DNA of 64,000 nucleotides from Lysinibacillus xylanilyticus (GCF_001183605.1 NZ_LFXJ01000009.1:23697-87696); one strand, 5' to 3'. Positions 1 through 9,925 are shown, counted from the first letter of the stretch. The notes: a model not told the origin generated them from the letters alone. Numbers and translations are program-made.

Positions 1-62
1 AATGATTCAATGCCTTTTGTCTACCTTTGGTATAAGGTTATCATGATAGGTTCTTAAGCTAT

Positions 63-674
63 TTATTTATTCCACCCTTTTTCTTTAAAGCGTGCAATAG
101 CTTCAATACGATTCCCAACATTTAATTTTTCTAAAATAGTGGAGATATAATTACGAACAGTCCCTGCCGATAAAAATAATTCTGCAGCAATTTCTTTTGT
201 CGTTTTTCCCTCTGCAACAAGTGTCAGTACTTGGCTCTCTCGGTCAGTTAAAGGATTTTCACTATCATCCTCATAGACAAAATCAACGAGTTCAGGCGCA
301 TATATTCTTTTGCCGTCCATAATTGTACGAATGGCACTGACCAATTCTTCTATCGGACTATCCTTCAGTAGGTAGCCACGAACGCTGGATTTTCTTGCAC
401 GTTCAAAATAACCCGGCCTTGCAAATGTCGTTAATATAATCACTTTACAATCAGAATCTGTACAATGCAGTTCTTCGGCAGCATCCAATCCAGTTTTCAC
501 TGGCATTTCAATATCCATAATACAAATATCAGGCTGATGCTCTTCAACAAGCGCCAATGCTTCTTCACCATTTTTTGCTAATCCGACAACCTCCATATCA
601 TCCTCCATACTAAGTAATGAACGAAGTGCGCCTAATAGCATACCCTGATCTTCAGCAATTACAATTCGTATCAT
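63..674 (-). CDS. desR: DesR-like NarL-family response regulator
   Basis: This is the response regulator of a DesK–DesR membrane-fluidity system. When phosphorylated it should activate the desaturase gene. The receiver domain covers about residues 1–120, with acidic pair E8/D9, phospho-acceptor D54 in CIMDIEMP, the conserved Thr of ILTTFA and the Lys of LLKDS. A NarL/LuxR helix-turn-helix covers about residues 140–200 (LTDRESQVLTLVAEG). It starts 16 bases after the desK stop, and the order des–desK–desR matches B. subtilis. The DesR name rests mainly on this context, because NarL-type regulators are hard to separate by sequence alone. Confidence 0.9.
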   Translation of the reverse strand: MIRIVIAEDQGMLLGALRSLLSMEDDMEVVGLAKNGEEALALVEEHQPDICIMDIEMPVKTGLDAAEELHCTDSDCKVIILTTFARPGYFERARKSSVRGYLLKDSPIEELVSAIRTIMDGKRIYAPELVDFVYEDDSENPLTDRESQVLTLVAEGKTTKEIAAELFLSAGTVRNYISTILEKLNVGNRIEAIARFKEKGWNK

Positions 675-690
675 GTCGCAAACCTCTTTT

Positions 691-1839
691 CTATATGTTC
701 TTCAGATTTTCTTTGACCTTTTGATGCGTTATCGCCACTGGAATCGACACTGTTAATGTAGTGCCTTCTTCACTTTCGATTTTAAAAGAACCATTTATAA
801 ACTCTAACCGTTCTCGCATTCCCTTTAATCCGTTACCTGTCTTCCAAGCTTGCTTTTTGGTGATTCCTTGTCCATTATCACGAACAACTAAATATACTTC
901 CTTAAAATTTTGATGGAAAGCAATTTCACATTTTGTAGCACCACTATGCTTTACGACATTATTAACCGCTTCTTTTAAGCACATTGATAATACATTTTCT
1001 ACAAGTGGTGGAACTTGTAAAGTATCTTTATCACCGTCAAATATAAACTCCATTTCAGCAGCCTTTAATATTTGAGAAATACGCATAAGCTCATCCTCAA
1101 ACCTAGCTGTTCGCATATCCGATACTAATTCACGTACCTCTTTTAATGCGATACTTGCCGTTTGACGAATATCTTTAATCTCTGTTAGAGCTTGCTGTGG
1201 GTCACGTTCAATTAATCTTGAAGCCAAGTCGCTTTTTAGGCCTATCATCGATAACTTTTGACCGAGTGTATCATGTAAATCCCGAGCAATACGTTGGCGT
1301 TCCTCAAAAACAATTAACTCAGCTATTCGTTCATTAGCAGTCTCAAGCTGACCCTCTAAATTTTCGCGTTTATTTTTTGAATAAATCGTTAGTGGGAGAA
1401 GCACAACCGCTAGGATCGTTAAAACAACAAATGGTAGTTGTGATAAAAATAAGTGTAGCTCTACGAAAAAGCCAACACCTGTAGAAATAACCGTAAAGCC
1501 AATATGTAATCCATACATAATATAGAAGCCAACAGGTTTACGAATATTTCCAATGAAGAAAGCTGTGAAAATCGATAAATACACATAGCCATATAGTATG
1601 GTCATAACGATATTAATGACCATTTCAAAACTAATCCACATATAAACAAGACCGTTTTTCGAATTCATGGAAAACCGATAGAAAATAAAATATAGTATTA
1701 AAAATGTAATACCTATTGATATTTCTATATAAGATGATTTTCTAAAAATGAAGAAAAACGGTAGGAAACAGAAAATAATCCACAAATATATACTGAGCAT
1801 TGGACTATTCGGAATAATACTGTGCGATTTCCTCAACAT
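691..1839 (-). CDS. desK: DesK-like thermosensor histidine kinase
   Basis: This is a membrane histidine kinase/phosphatase sensing membrane order. In the family, cold-induced rigidity favours the kinase state and phosphorylation of DesR. The N-terminal 150 residues hold about five hydrophobic segments. A short coiled linker follows, then the HisKA_3 dimerisation helix with phospho-His H189 in RDLHDTLGQ, essentially where B. subtilis DesK has it. The HATPase_c domain shows the N-box (EAVNNVVKHS) and G-boxes (DNGQG, GNGLKGM). The ATG start is the first residue before the membrane segments. It is very probably co-transcribed with desR. Confidence 0.92.
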   Translation of the reverse strand: MLRKSHSIIPNSPMLSIYLWIIFCFLPFFFIFRKSSYIEISIGITFLILYFIFYRFSMNSKNGLVYMWISFEMVINIVMTILYGYVYLSIFTAFFIGNIRKPVGFYIMYGLHIGFTVISTGVGFFVELHLFLSQLPFVVLTILAVVLLPLTIYSKNKRENLEGQLETANERIAELIVFEERQRIARDLHDTLGQKLSMIGLKSDLASRLIERDPQQALTEIKDIRQTASIALKEVRELVSDMRTARFEDELMRISQILKAAEMEFIFDGDKDTLQVPPLVENVLSMCLKEAVNNVVKHSGATKCEIAFHQNFKEVYLVVRDNGQGITKKQAWKTGNGLKGMRERLEFINGSFKIESEEGTTLTVSIPVAITHQKVKENLKNI

Positions 1840-1970
1840 AATCTCACGCTCTTTCCTACTTTTCCCTTATTATAACAAGAATATTAATTTTATGCCTGTA
1901 CATGGTTTTTACCATGACAGCTGTAAATTACATATCAATTGCTTCATCCACAATATATGTTTTATTTACG

Positions 1971-2001
1971 TAAAACAGCCATCCCTTCGACGAGATGGCT
2001 G
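1971..2001 (-). terminator. Rho-independent terminator after des
   Basis: An eight-base stem CAGCCATC/GATGGCTG (1976–1983 and 1994–2001) is followed on the minus strand by TTTTA. It lies 12 bases after the desaturase stop. desK and desR therefore probably depend on read-through or their own promoter, as reported for the B. subtilis locus. Confidence 0.7.
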
Positions 2002-2012
2002 AAAAAATTCTA

Positions 2013-3044
2013 CTAAGCAGCAATACTGCCCCTTGCTTTTCGTTTAATTATTTCATTAGCTTCTTTAAAGCTTATAAACTTACCTTGGTCTTCATCGTAT
2101 AGCTTATAGCGTAATGATTCTAAACTTGTACGCAATGTTATTGTTGTCGCCGTGTGTAATGGCGGTGTTTCATTATGCGCTTTTTCAAGGTTATAGTTTG
2201 GTACACGAGGAGCTAAATGATGTACATGGTGGAAGCCAATATTGCCTGTAGCCCATTGTAATAGCTTCGGTAATTTATAATACGAGCTACCTTCGACAGC
2301 AGCCTTTACATAATCCCAATCTTTATCATGCTCAAAATAAGAATCCTCGTACGTATGTTGGATATAGAATAACCAAATACCAAGTGAACCAGCAACAAAT
2401 AGTGTTACACCCTGTACTAATAAAAATGCTTGCCAACCCATAAAGTAAATTAAAGTTATACAAATTCCAGCAATAACGACATTTGTTAAATATGTGTTAA
2501 AGCGTTCCTTCTGTTTTGCATCTTTACGATTAAAGCGATTTAATATTAACACCATAAATAGTGGACCTAAGCCGAACATTACGAACGGATTACGGTAAAA
2601 ACGATACCATAAACGTTGTCCTTTTGATGCTTGTAAATATTCTTCCACTGTCATCATATCAATATCACCGATACCACGCTTGTCTAAGTTCGAGCTAGTT
2701 GCATGGTGAATTGTATGTTCACGCTTCCATTTTTCATATGGGAATGATGTTACCACTCCAGTTACAAAACCAACCCAGTCGTTTGCTTTTTTACTTTTGA
2801 AAAATGAACCGTGTGTACAATCATGGAAAATAATAAATGTTCGTACGACAAAGCCAGCAGAAATTACACTTAACCCAACTGTTAGCCATGGTGAAATATC
2901 CATTAACATATAGCCAGCTACCCATAGAGCGATTAAAGGTACCATTGTATTCGCCATTTGAAAAATACTTTTAACTGTATCAGACTTCGCAAATGGTGCT
3001 ACATCCTGGCGCAGTTTTTTTGTTTTTTCTCGATCAGTTGCCAT
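2013..3044 (-). CDS. des: Des-like membrane fatty-acid desaturase
   Basis: This integral membrane acyl-lipid desaturase introduces a double bond into phospholipid acyl chains in the cold and restores fluidity. In B. subtilis the enzyme is a delta-5 desaturase. The three di-iron histidine boxes are visible: HDCTH near residue 74, HTIHH near residue 110 and HHVHH near residue 275. Hydrophobic membrane spans lie around residues 35–75 and 175–230. The length of 343 aa is normal for the family. Placement next to desK–desR strongly supports temperature-controlled expression. Confidence 0.93.
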   Translation of the reverse strand: MATDREKTKKLRQDVAPFAKSDTVKSIFQMANTMVPLIALWVAGYMLMDISPWLTVGLSVISAGFVVRTFIIFHDCTHGSFFKSKKANDWVGFVTGVVTSFPYEKWKREHTIHHATSSNLDKRGIGDIDMMTVEEYLQASKGQRLWYRFYRNPFVMFGLGPLFMVLILNRFNRKDAKQKERFNTYLTNVVIAGICITLIYFMGWQAFLLVQGVTLFVAGSLGIWLFYIQHTYEDSYFEHDKDWDYVKAAVEGSSYYKLPKLLQWATGNIGFHHVHHLAPRVPNYNLEKAHNETPPLHTATTITLRTSLESLRYKLYDEDQGKFISFKEANEIIKRKARGSIAA

Positions 3045-3128
3045 TGTTTTTACTCCCTCGTTTCCTTTTTCCTTATGACCTCATCATAAAACAAGAGTGT
3101 AATCATGCAACAGAAGCAAACATCATAA

Positions 3129-3156
3129 AAAGGATATGACATTTGTCATATCCTTT
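3129..3156. promoter_or_regulatory. Palindrome upstream of des (candidate DesR operator)
   Basis: A perfect palindrome with arms AAAGGATATGAC and GTCATATCCTTT separated by ATTT ends 85 bases upstream of the des start. No gene ends nearby on either strand, so a terminator role is unlikely. The position suits a DesR binding site, but that is inference. Confidence 0.45.
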
Positions 3157-3207
3157 CAGATTGTGTTCAAAAGAATAAGTATAAAAAATGTGTATCAATA
3201 AGCAAAG

Positions 3208-3425
3208 GTTGATTTTCACTCCGAGTTGGCGCTTTCCGCGGGCTTGGCTTCAACTACTTTCAGCAGGTGTTTGGACACCCGCTGAAAGTAATTAAAGCCT
3301 CCGGCGGATGTCACGGAATTATGCCGTGGCATAATTGATCAATCTCCTCGTCACTACGTTCCTGCGTGGCTTTCAGCGCAAACTCATCCCGCAGGAGTCG
3401 CCACTCTACGTAAAAATCAACATCT
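3208..3425. repeat. Intergenic repeat family A, full-length copy with nested family B fragment
   Basis: The outer sequence begins TGATTTTCACTCCGAGTTGG and ends CGCAGGAGTCGCC…AAAATCAACA, resembling a GC-rich intergenic repeat common in Bacillaceae. Inside it, 3255–3338 carries two landmarks of family B: the hairpin ACTTTCAGC…GCTGAAAGT and the palindrome AATTATGCC/GGCATAATT. Bases 3426–3668 hold no recognisable gene or signal. Confidence 0.7.
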
Positions 3426-3668
3426 CCTCAACATTAGTATAAGTAGAAACGCTAAACCAAAAGAATATAGCTATAATTAAAATAGCATAAAGATCCAGCA
3501 TAATAGATATATTTGATAATTTTTATCCAAGGAAAGCCTCACTATGGAGAATACAATACTATCCGATGCTCCTCACAAAATGCTGATCGAGTCTCACGAT
3601 TAACTTACTTTATAGCTTTATGCAAACAAAATAGAGTTTTTCTTGTAGCCTGAAAAGATATGACATTT

Positions 3669-4172
3669 CTATGCTTTTGGTCCAGTTAACTGTAGCTGAT
3701 AAAATGCAAGATCTAGCCATTGATCAAATTTATAGCCTGCATTTTTAATTGTACCTACATATTTAAAGCCTAGTTTTTCATGTGCTTTAATGCTTCCGAT
3801 GTTTTCACCATCAATGCCCGCTACGAGTGTCTTCACACTTTGCTCTTTAGCAATTCGAATAAGCTCCTGCATTAATTGTGAAGCTATCCCCTTTTGATAA
3901 TGATCCTTATGCACATATACAGAGTGCTCCATTGTGTGTTTATAACCTGGATATGGACGGAACTGACTATATGTTGCAAAGCCGGCTACTATGTCATTTT
4001 CGTCAAAGACTAGTAGTGGATTACCGAGTGTCTGCTGCTCCTTGAACCATTGTCTTTTTTCTTCTAACGATTGTGTTTCATATCGATAAACAGCTTTGCT
4101 CGTTAATATAATGTCATTGTAAATATCTAAAACCCCAGGTAAATCTTTCTCTTCCATTAATCGAATCATCAT
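3669..4172 (-). CDS. GNAT-family N-acetyltransferase, phosphinothricin acetyltransferase-like
   Basis: This cytoplasmic acetyl-CoA-dependent acetyltransferase resembles the PAT/YwnH group, which acetylates phosphinothricin, methionine sulfoximine or similar amino-acid analogues. Family features include the N-terminal motif IRLMEEKDLPGVLDIYN, the central VYVHKDHYQKGIASQLMQ stretch (the acetyl-CoA pyrophosphate loop, Q/R-x-x-G-x-A type) and the C-terminal HEKLGFKYVG segment. Its length is about 167 aa. The ATG at 4172 is chosen because AGGA lies seven bases upstream; a GTG two codons earlier is possible. It stands alone between repeats. The natural substrate cannot be told from sequence. Confidence 0.8.
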   Translation of the reverse strand: MMIRLMEEKDLPGVLDIYNDIILTSKAVYRYETQSLEEKRQWFKEQQTLGNPLLVFDENDIVAGFATYSQFRPYPGYKHTMEHSVYVHKDHYQKGIASQLMQELIRIAKEQSVKTLVAGIDGENIGSIKAHEKLGFKYVGTIKNAGYKFDQWLDLAFYQLQLTGPKA

Positions 4173-4189
4173 GCTCACGTCCTAACCAT

Positions 4190-4211
4190 CAATTATGCCT
4201 CGGCATAATTG
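4190..4211. repeat. CAATTATGCC/GGCATAATTG palindrome
   Basis: A ten-base perfect stem with a two-base loop lies between metH and the acetyltransferase gene. The same palindrome opens the family B repeats at 9549, 42953 and 46623 and occurs inside the element at 3317, so this is a solitary end of that family. It may also act as a weak terminator for metH. Confidence 0.7.
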
Positions 4212-4247
4212 CTACTATTACATAAGATTTTACTACTTTTTCAAGCA

Positions 4248-7200
4248 TCACACATTAAAATATCGAGCATCCGGATGTGCAAAGACAATTGCTGAAACAG
4301 ACGCTTCTGGCTCCATCATAAAGCCTTCCGTTAAATGTACACCAATGTCTTCCGGTTTTAATAAGCCGAACAATTTCTCTTGATCCTCTAGGTTCGGACA
4401 TGCTGGATAGCCGAATGAGAAGCGCTGTCCTTGATATTTCGCCGCGAAACGATCACGCATTGTAAAATCTGTCGCATCCGGGAATCCCCACTGGTCGCGA
4501 ATTTCTTGGTGCATACGTTCCGCGAAGCCTTCCGCAAGCTCAAGGGCTGTAGATTGTAATGCATGACTTTCAAGGAATTTCCCTTCCTCTTTTAGCTGAC
4601 GAGCCTTCGCCATAACCCCTTGCCCTGCTGTTACCACCATTAAGGCAATATAGTCCATTTCACCGCTTTCAACTGTTTTTAGGAAATCTGCAAGACATAA
4701 AAACGGTTCAACTTGCTGACGAGGGAATGTAAATCGTTCAATTTCTGTTTTGCTATCTGTTGGATCATAAACGACTACGTCATCCCCATCGGCTTGAGCA
4801 GGGAAAAACTGAAACACACCCGACGGCTTCAATAGGTCACTTTGTAAATACTCGTCGACTAAATCCTTTAACTGTGTAGCCCTTTCATCGCCAGCATCAA
4901 GCAACTGCTGTACTTGACCCTTTAAACCTAAGTGATGTCCAAGTAATGTCCGCATATTAACATATGGATATAAATGCGAAACAGCATATTCTCTCTTTAC
5001 ATGGCGTCGCACATCTGCTGGAAGAAAGACAGACGCTTCCTTTATTGTGCGTACAGGCTTTATAGTCACTTCTTTGATAGGGCGAGCCGCTCTTTTTTCG
5101 TCTGCCTCTAAGCGTTTTTCACGAGATTCCTTAATTTCAGCTAAGAAATCTGCACGTGTATCTGTCCCCATTAACCGATTTGCCTGATCTAATCCTTGCA
5201 TCGCATCCTTTGAATAAATGACAGGTCCATTATATTCACCGGCAATCTTTGTTTCAGTAAAGCGACGAGATAATGCCGCTCCCCCTACTAAAATAGGTAC
5301 GTCAATACCAGCTTCCTTAAAATCTTGTGCTGTAATGACCATTTGCTGCGCTGATTTTACCAGTAAGCCTGAAAGCCCGATGAAATCTGGCTTTTCCTTG
5401 CGAACCGCTTCTATTAACTGAGCAGGTGTTACTTTAATACCAAGATCAATCACCTTATAGCCATTATTACTTAAAATAATATCGACAAGGTTTTTCCCAA
5501 TATCATGCACATCGCCTTTTACAGTTGCAAGTACCATCTTACCCTTGCCAGCACTCTCTTCATCTTTCTCCATAAATTGCTCTAAATGTGCCACTGCTGC
5601 CTTCATTACCCCTGCTGATTGTAATACTTCTGCTACGATGAGCTGATTATCGTTAAATAAGCGGCCAACCTCTGCCATTCCACCCATTAATGGTCCATTT
5701 ATAATATCAAGCGGTGATTCGAAAATTTCACGAGCAGCATCTAAATCTTCAACTAGTCCTTCCTTTGTACCCTCTAAAATATAGTAGGCTAAGCGACCTT
5801 CTACTGTTTTCGGAATATCTTCCTCTGTTTTTTCCTTCTTTTTATCACGATAGAAATCTGTGAAGACAGCTAAGGTTTCTTTATTTGTATTAAAGAGTAA
5901 ATCATTTGCTAGCTTAATTTCTTCCTCAGGAATGGATGCATAGCGTTCTAGCTTCTCCGTATTAACAATTGCATAATCTAAACCAGCCTGTGTACAGTGA
6001 TATAAATACACGGCATTTAGAACTTCACGACCTACTGGTGGTAATCCGAATGAAATATTGCTTACACCAAGCACCGTTAATGTACGTGGCATTTTTTCTT
6101 TAATAAGGCGAATTCCTTCTACCGTTTCAAGTGCCGAGCCAATATACTGCTCATCTCCCGTACCTACTGGGAACATTAATGGGTCAAAGATAATATCTTC
6201 AGGAGCAATACCCCACTTTTCTGTTAACAATTTATATGAACGTTCGGCAATCTCTAGCTTACGATGTCGATCAATCGCCATGCCTTGCTCATCAATTGTA
6301 CCTACAACTAAAGAGGCACCATATTTTTTCACTAGCGGTAAAACTGCGTCAAAACGCTCCTCGCCATCCTCTAAGTTAATAGAATTAATGATGGCTTTCC
6401 CTTGAGAAAACTTAAGTGCTTCCTCAATTACTTTTTCATCTGTTGAGTCAATCACAAGAGGTACTTTTACTTTTTTTACAACCTCCTGCATAAAGCCACG
6501 AATATCCGCTAATTCATCGCGGTCAGGATTTGCTAAACAAATATCGATCACATGTGCTCCATTTTTCACCTGAGCACGCGCGATCTCTGCCGCTTCCTCA
6601 AACTTCCCATCAATAATTAAATTTTTGAACTTACGAGAGCCGATGACATTTGTCCGTTCTCCAATAAATAATGGACGCATAGAATCGTCATACACCAATG
6701 GCTCGATACCTGATACTACATGACCATGCGTTGCATCTGGTAATTGTCGAGGCTTTTCGTCCTTTAGCACCTCTCGAATAGCAGCAATATGTGCTGGCGT
6801 TGTACCACAGCATCCTCCGACAATATTTAGCCAACCCTTTTCTGCAAAGCCTTTTAGCTTTTGTGACAATGATTCAGGTGACTCATGATAGCAACCTTCC
6901 TCGTCCGGTAATCCTGCATTTGGGTAACAGCTAATATAGCCTGTTGAAAGCTCTGCTAGTGAACGAATATGATCAGTCATAAATTCTGGTCCAGTCGCAC
7001 AGTTTAAGCCAACTGACAATGGCTTAATATGCTCGATGGAAATGTAAAAAGCATCAATTGTTTGGCCAGCAAGTGTCGTTCCCATCGGTTCAATTGTTCC
7101 AGATATCATCACAGGTAGCTCTTTTCCAGTTGCTTCAAAAGCACGAGATACTCCCAATGTTCCTGCCTTAACATTCAACATATCCTGACTAGTTTCTAGC

Positions 7201-7679
7201 AACAGAACGTCCGCTCCGGCTTCGATTAATGCCTTAGCTTGAACATAGAAATTTTCCTCTAGCTCATCAAATGTAATTCCACCTGTAACCGACAAGGTTT
7301 TTGTAGTTGGCCCCATAGCCCCAGCTACAAAACGTGGCCAATCGGATGTTGAAAACGCATCTACTACTTTACGTGCAATTTCTACAGCACGTTTATTGAT
7401 TTCTTCTGCCTTCGCACCAAGATCATATTCATTTAATACAAGTGGTGTACTCCCAAATGTATTTGTACAAATAATATCCGCTCCAGCCTCCAAATATTTC
7501 CTATGAACTTTTTCAAGCACATCTGGTCTAGTTAGCACAAGATTTTCATTACAGCCATCATATTCCTCGCCGCCAAAATCCTCTGCTGATAAATTTTCAT
7601 TTTGTAGCATTGTACCCATTGCGCCATCAAGAATTAAAATTCGTTTTTCTAGTTGCTCTTCAATCAAGTGCTTAGCCAT
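4248..7679 (-). CDS. metH: Cobalamin-dependent methionine synthase
   Basis: This enzyme transfers a methyl group from 5-methyltetrahydrofolate to homocysteine through methylcobalamin. All modules are present in its 1143 residues. The homocysteine/zinc domain (about 1–310) has the Cys motifs GLNCATGPE and GGCCGTTP. The pterin-binding domain is at about 335–610. The cobalamin cap and Rossmann domains (about 640–870) carry the axial-His motif GDVHDIGKN. The C-terminal activation domain contains FGYPACPN. The start has a GGAG site. It overlaps the end of yitJ by 8 bases, implying translational coupling, and both genes lie behind the SAM riboswitch at about 10.0 kb. Confidence 0.97.
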   Translation of the reverse strand: MAKHLIEEQLEKRILILDGAMGTMLQNENLSAEDFGGEEYDGCNENLVLTRPDVLEKVHRKYLEAGADIICTNTFGSTPLVLNEYDLGAKAEEINKRAVEIARKVVDAFSTSDWPRFVAGAMGPTTKTLSVTGGITFDELEENFYVQAKALIEAGADVLLLETSQDMLNVKAGTLGVSRAFEATGKELPVMISGTIEPMGTTLAGQTIDAFYISIEHIKPLSVGLNCATGPEFMTDHIRSLAELSTGYISCYPNAGLPDEEGCYHESPESLSQKLKGFAEKGWLNIVGGCCGTTPAHIAAIREVLKDEKPRQLPDATHGHVVSGIEPLVYDDSMRPLFIGERTNVIGSRKFKNLIIDGKFEEAAEIARAQVKNGAHVIDICLANPDRDELADIRGFMQEVVKKVKVPLVIDSTDEKVIEEALKFSQGKAIINSINLEDGEERFDAVLPLVKKYGASLVVGTIDEQGMAIDRHRKLEIAERSYKLLTEKWGIAPEDIIFDPLMFPVGTGDEQYIGSALETVEGIRLIKEKMPRTLTVLGVSNISFGLPPVGREVLNAVYLYHCTQAGLDYAIVNTEKLERYASIPEEEIKLANDLLFNTNKETLAVFTDFYRDKKKEKTEEDIPKTVEGRLAYYILEGTKEGLVEDLDAAREIFESPLDIINGPLMGGMAEVGRLFNDNQLIVAEVLQSAGVMKAAVAHLEQFMEKDEESAGKGKMVLATVKGDVHDIGKNLVDIILSNNGYKVIDLGIKVTPAQLIEAVRKEKPDFIGLSGLLVKSAQQMVITAQDFKEAGIDVPILVGGAALSRRFTETKIAGEYNGPVIYSKDAMQGLDQANRLMGTDTRADFLAEIKESREKRLEADEKRAARPIKEVTIKPVRTIKEASVFLPADVRRHVKREYAVSHLYPYVNMRTLLGHHLGLKGQVQQLLDAGDERATQLKDLVDEYLQSDLLKPSGVFQFFPAQADGDDVVVYDPTDSKTEIERFTFPRQQVEPFLCLADFLKTVESGEMDYIALMVVTAGQGVMAKARQLKEEGKFLESHALQSTALELAEGFAERMHQEIRDQWGFPDATDFTMRDRFAAKYQGQRFSFGYPACPNLEDQEKLFGLLKPEDIGVHLTEGFMMEPEASVSAIVFAHPDARYFNV

Positions 7680-9519
7680 TTATACTTACTCCTTTTTTCT
7701 GTTCATCCAATTGCTCAATAAATTTCATTAATTCTAGCGTCATATCATAGCGTAAAAATGGTGTGATGAGGTAAATTCCATTGAAATATTCCGCTGCTAC
7801 TTCTACTAATTCCTTGGCAATTGCAATTCCTTCTAGTGTTGCGTGTTCCCTATCATCGCCACAAGCCTTCATACGTGATAACGCATCATCAGATAGTTTG
7901 ATGCCTGGGACTTCATGGTGTAAGAACTCCGCACTTTTATAGCTCGTTACTGGCATAATACCTATATAAATTGGTGTTTCTAAATGCTTTGTCGCCTCGT
8001 AAATTTCCACGATTTTTTCCTTTGTATAAACAGGCTGTGAAATAAAATAATCTGCCCCATGTTCAATTTTCTTCTCTAATCGAGAGACAGCACGATCTAA
8101 TACACGTACATTAGGATTAAATGCAGCCGCTACAGAGAAATTTGCCTTTTTACGGAGTGGTTTCCCTGAGAACGATACACCTTCATTTAACTGTTTTATT
8201 AATTGGATTAGCTCCATTGAAGATACGTCATAAACGCTAGTTGCTCCTGGGAAATCGCCTACCTTTGTCGGATCTCCAGTAACTGCTAAAATATCATGAA
8301 TCCCTAGTGCATTTAATCCCATTAAATGTGATTGAAGACCAATTAAATTACGATCTCGGCATGTTATGTGTGTCAACGGGCGTACCCCGTGCGTTTCTTT
8401 TAGCAAGGCACCCATTGCGACATTACTAATCCTTGGAGAAGCGAGTGAATTATCTGCCATCATGACTACATCCGCGCCCGCCTCATATATTTTTTTTGCA
8501 CCTTCAATAAAGCCTTCAATTTCTAAATGTCTCGGTGTATCTAGCTCCACAATAATCGAGCGTTCACGTTTTACTTTTATATGTAATGGCTCATAATTTG
8601 CTGGCTCTGCCTCACGGACAACCTCTACTTTTTCTGGCTTTGTATACTTTTCCTCAACCGGTGATAGCTCTTCTAAGTACTTTTTCGCTGCGGCAATATG
8701 CTTTGGTGTCGTACCACAACAGCCACCAATTAAGCGTACCCCTTGATCACGAAGCTCTACAGCCGCTCGGCCAAAATAATCTGCCTCCGACTCATAAACG
8801 ACACGGCCATCCTCCAAATCAAGAAGAGAGGCGTTCGGATACGCTGACATAAATGCCTTCTCAGGAAGCTCTACACCTTCAAATGCTTGTATAGTATGGT
8901 GAGGACCTAAGCGACAGTTAACACCTACGATATCAGCACCTAATGCTTCAAGTTCATGTAAGGCGTTATTTAAGCTCATTCCATTTTGTAATATTCCGGG
9001 TTCGTGCATAGAAACTTGAGCAATAATCGGTAATTTCGTTTTAGCCCTCAGCATTGATAAAGTCGCTGTTAGCTCTTCAAAATCATAATATGTTTCAAGT
9101 AAAAGGCCATCTGGATTTCCTGCAAGTAAAACAGTTGCCTGCTCATCAACAGTTGCTAAAATTTGCTCTAACGTTGCGTCACTTTTTCGAATACCACGGA
9201 TTCCCCCAATAGTACCCAAAACAAATTGTCCACCATCTGCCGCTGCTCGTTTTGCAATTGTTATAGCAGCTTCATTAAACTGCTGTACACGGGATTCTAA
9301 TCCATAGCGGGCTAATTTTATGGCATTAGCTCCGTATGTGTTCGTTTGAATAATATCTGCACCAGCTGCTATATATTCTCTATGAATCTTTTCAATTAAT
9401 TCAGGTCTCTGTACATTCATTTCCTCATGGCAGTACTCCAAGCCATAGCCGTACAAAACCGTACCAATTGCACCATCTGCTGTAAGAACATGCGTTTTTA
9501 ACCTTTCAAGCAATCCCAT
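7672..9519 (-). CDS. yitJ: Bifunctional homocysteine S-methyltransferase / methylenetetrahydrofolate reductase (YitJ type)
   Basis: This is a fusion of two methionine-pathway enzymes. The N-terminal half (about 1–290) is a homocysteine S-methyltransferase with zinc-binding motifs GVNCRLGP and GGCCGTTP. The C-terminal half (about 315–610) is a 5,10-methylenetetrahydrofolate reductase with the ITCRDRN, LAVTGDP and FISQPVY segments typical of the FAD-dependent family. It can supply 5-methyl-THF to MetH encoded just downstream. The length matches B. subtilis YitJ. Its leader contains a SAM-I riboswitch, as in B. subtilis, but here a family B repeat lies between riboswitch and gene. Confidence 0.95.
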   Translation of the reverse strand: MGLLERLKTHVLTADGAIGTVLYGYGLEYCHEEMNVQRPELIEKIHREYIAAGADIIQTNTYGANAIKLARYGLESRVQQFNEAAITIAKRAAADGGQFVLGTIGGIRGIRKSDATLEQILATVDEQATVLLAGNPDGLLLETYYDFEELTATLSMLRAKTKLPIIAQVSMHEPGILQNGMSLNNALHELEALGADIVGVNCRLGPHHTIQAFEGVELPEKAFMSAYPNASLLDLEDGRVVYESEADYFGRAAVELRDQGVRLIGGCCGTTPKHIAAAKKYLEELSPVEEKYTKPEKVEVVREAEPANYEPLHIKVKRERSIIVELDTPRHLEIEGFIEGAKKIYEAGADVVMMADNSLASPRISNVAMGALLKETHGVRPLTHITCRDRNLIGLQSHLMGLNALGIHDILAVTGDPTKVGDFPGATSVYDVSSMELIQLIKQLNEGVSFSGKPLRKKANFSVAAAFNPNVRVLDRAVSRLEKKIEHGADYFISQPVYTKEKIVEIYEATKHLETPIYIGIMPVTSYKSAEFLHHEVPGIKLSDDALSRMKACGDDREHATLEGIAIAKELVEVAAEYFNGIYLITPFLRYDMTLELMKFIEQLDEQKKGVSING

Positions 9520-9548
9520 AAAATTAGCCTCTCTTCCCTTATCTTTAT

Positions 9549-9872
9549 CAATTATGCCTCGGCATAATTGCGTCCGGAATCGGCTTTGTGCTTAGGCCTG
9601 CAGGAGGGCCGACACGATGTCGGTCATTTCGGTAATGCCACAGGACGTGGCGTTTTTACCGATGCAGGTCAGTTAGCCGTTATCGCATGGATGCGATGAT
9701 TTTAGGCTAACATCCTTTAAGCACTCCTTTCCGATTCCGTGACATCCGCCGGAGGCCTTAGGCCAACACGATGTTGGTCACTCAGTCATTGCCACAGGAC
9801 GTGGCGTTCTTAGACTGAGTTCCTCTATTTCAGCGGATGTATGGACACCCGCTGAAAAGTAACTTAAATCCG
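9549..9872. repeat. Intergenic repeat family B, long copy
   Basis: This element begins with the palindrome CAATTATGCC/GGCATAATTG and ends near the hairpin CAGCGGATG…CGCTGAAA. Between lie further small hairpins (CCGACACGATGTCGG, GCCACAGGACGTGGC twice, CTCAGTC…AGACTGAG). A closely similar copy is at 42953 and a deleted one at 46623. It sits inside the untranslated leader of yitJ. Confidence 0.85.
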
Positions 9873-9925
9873 CATTCATCTCACCACCTATAGAGGTGGG
9901 AGACTTCAGCTGAAAGAAGTTAAAA

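Noticed and set aside
1748..2002. Plus-strand 84-codon frame across the desK start and des terminator
   Set aside because: It overlaps desK antisense and runs through the terminator; no ribosome site.
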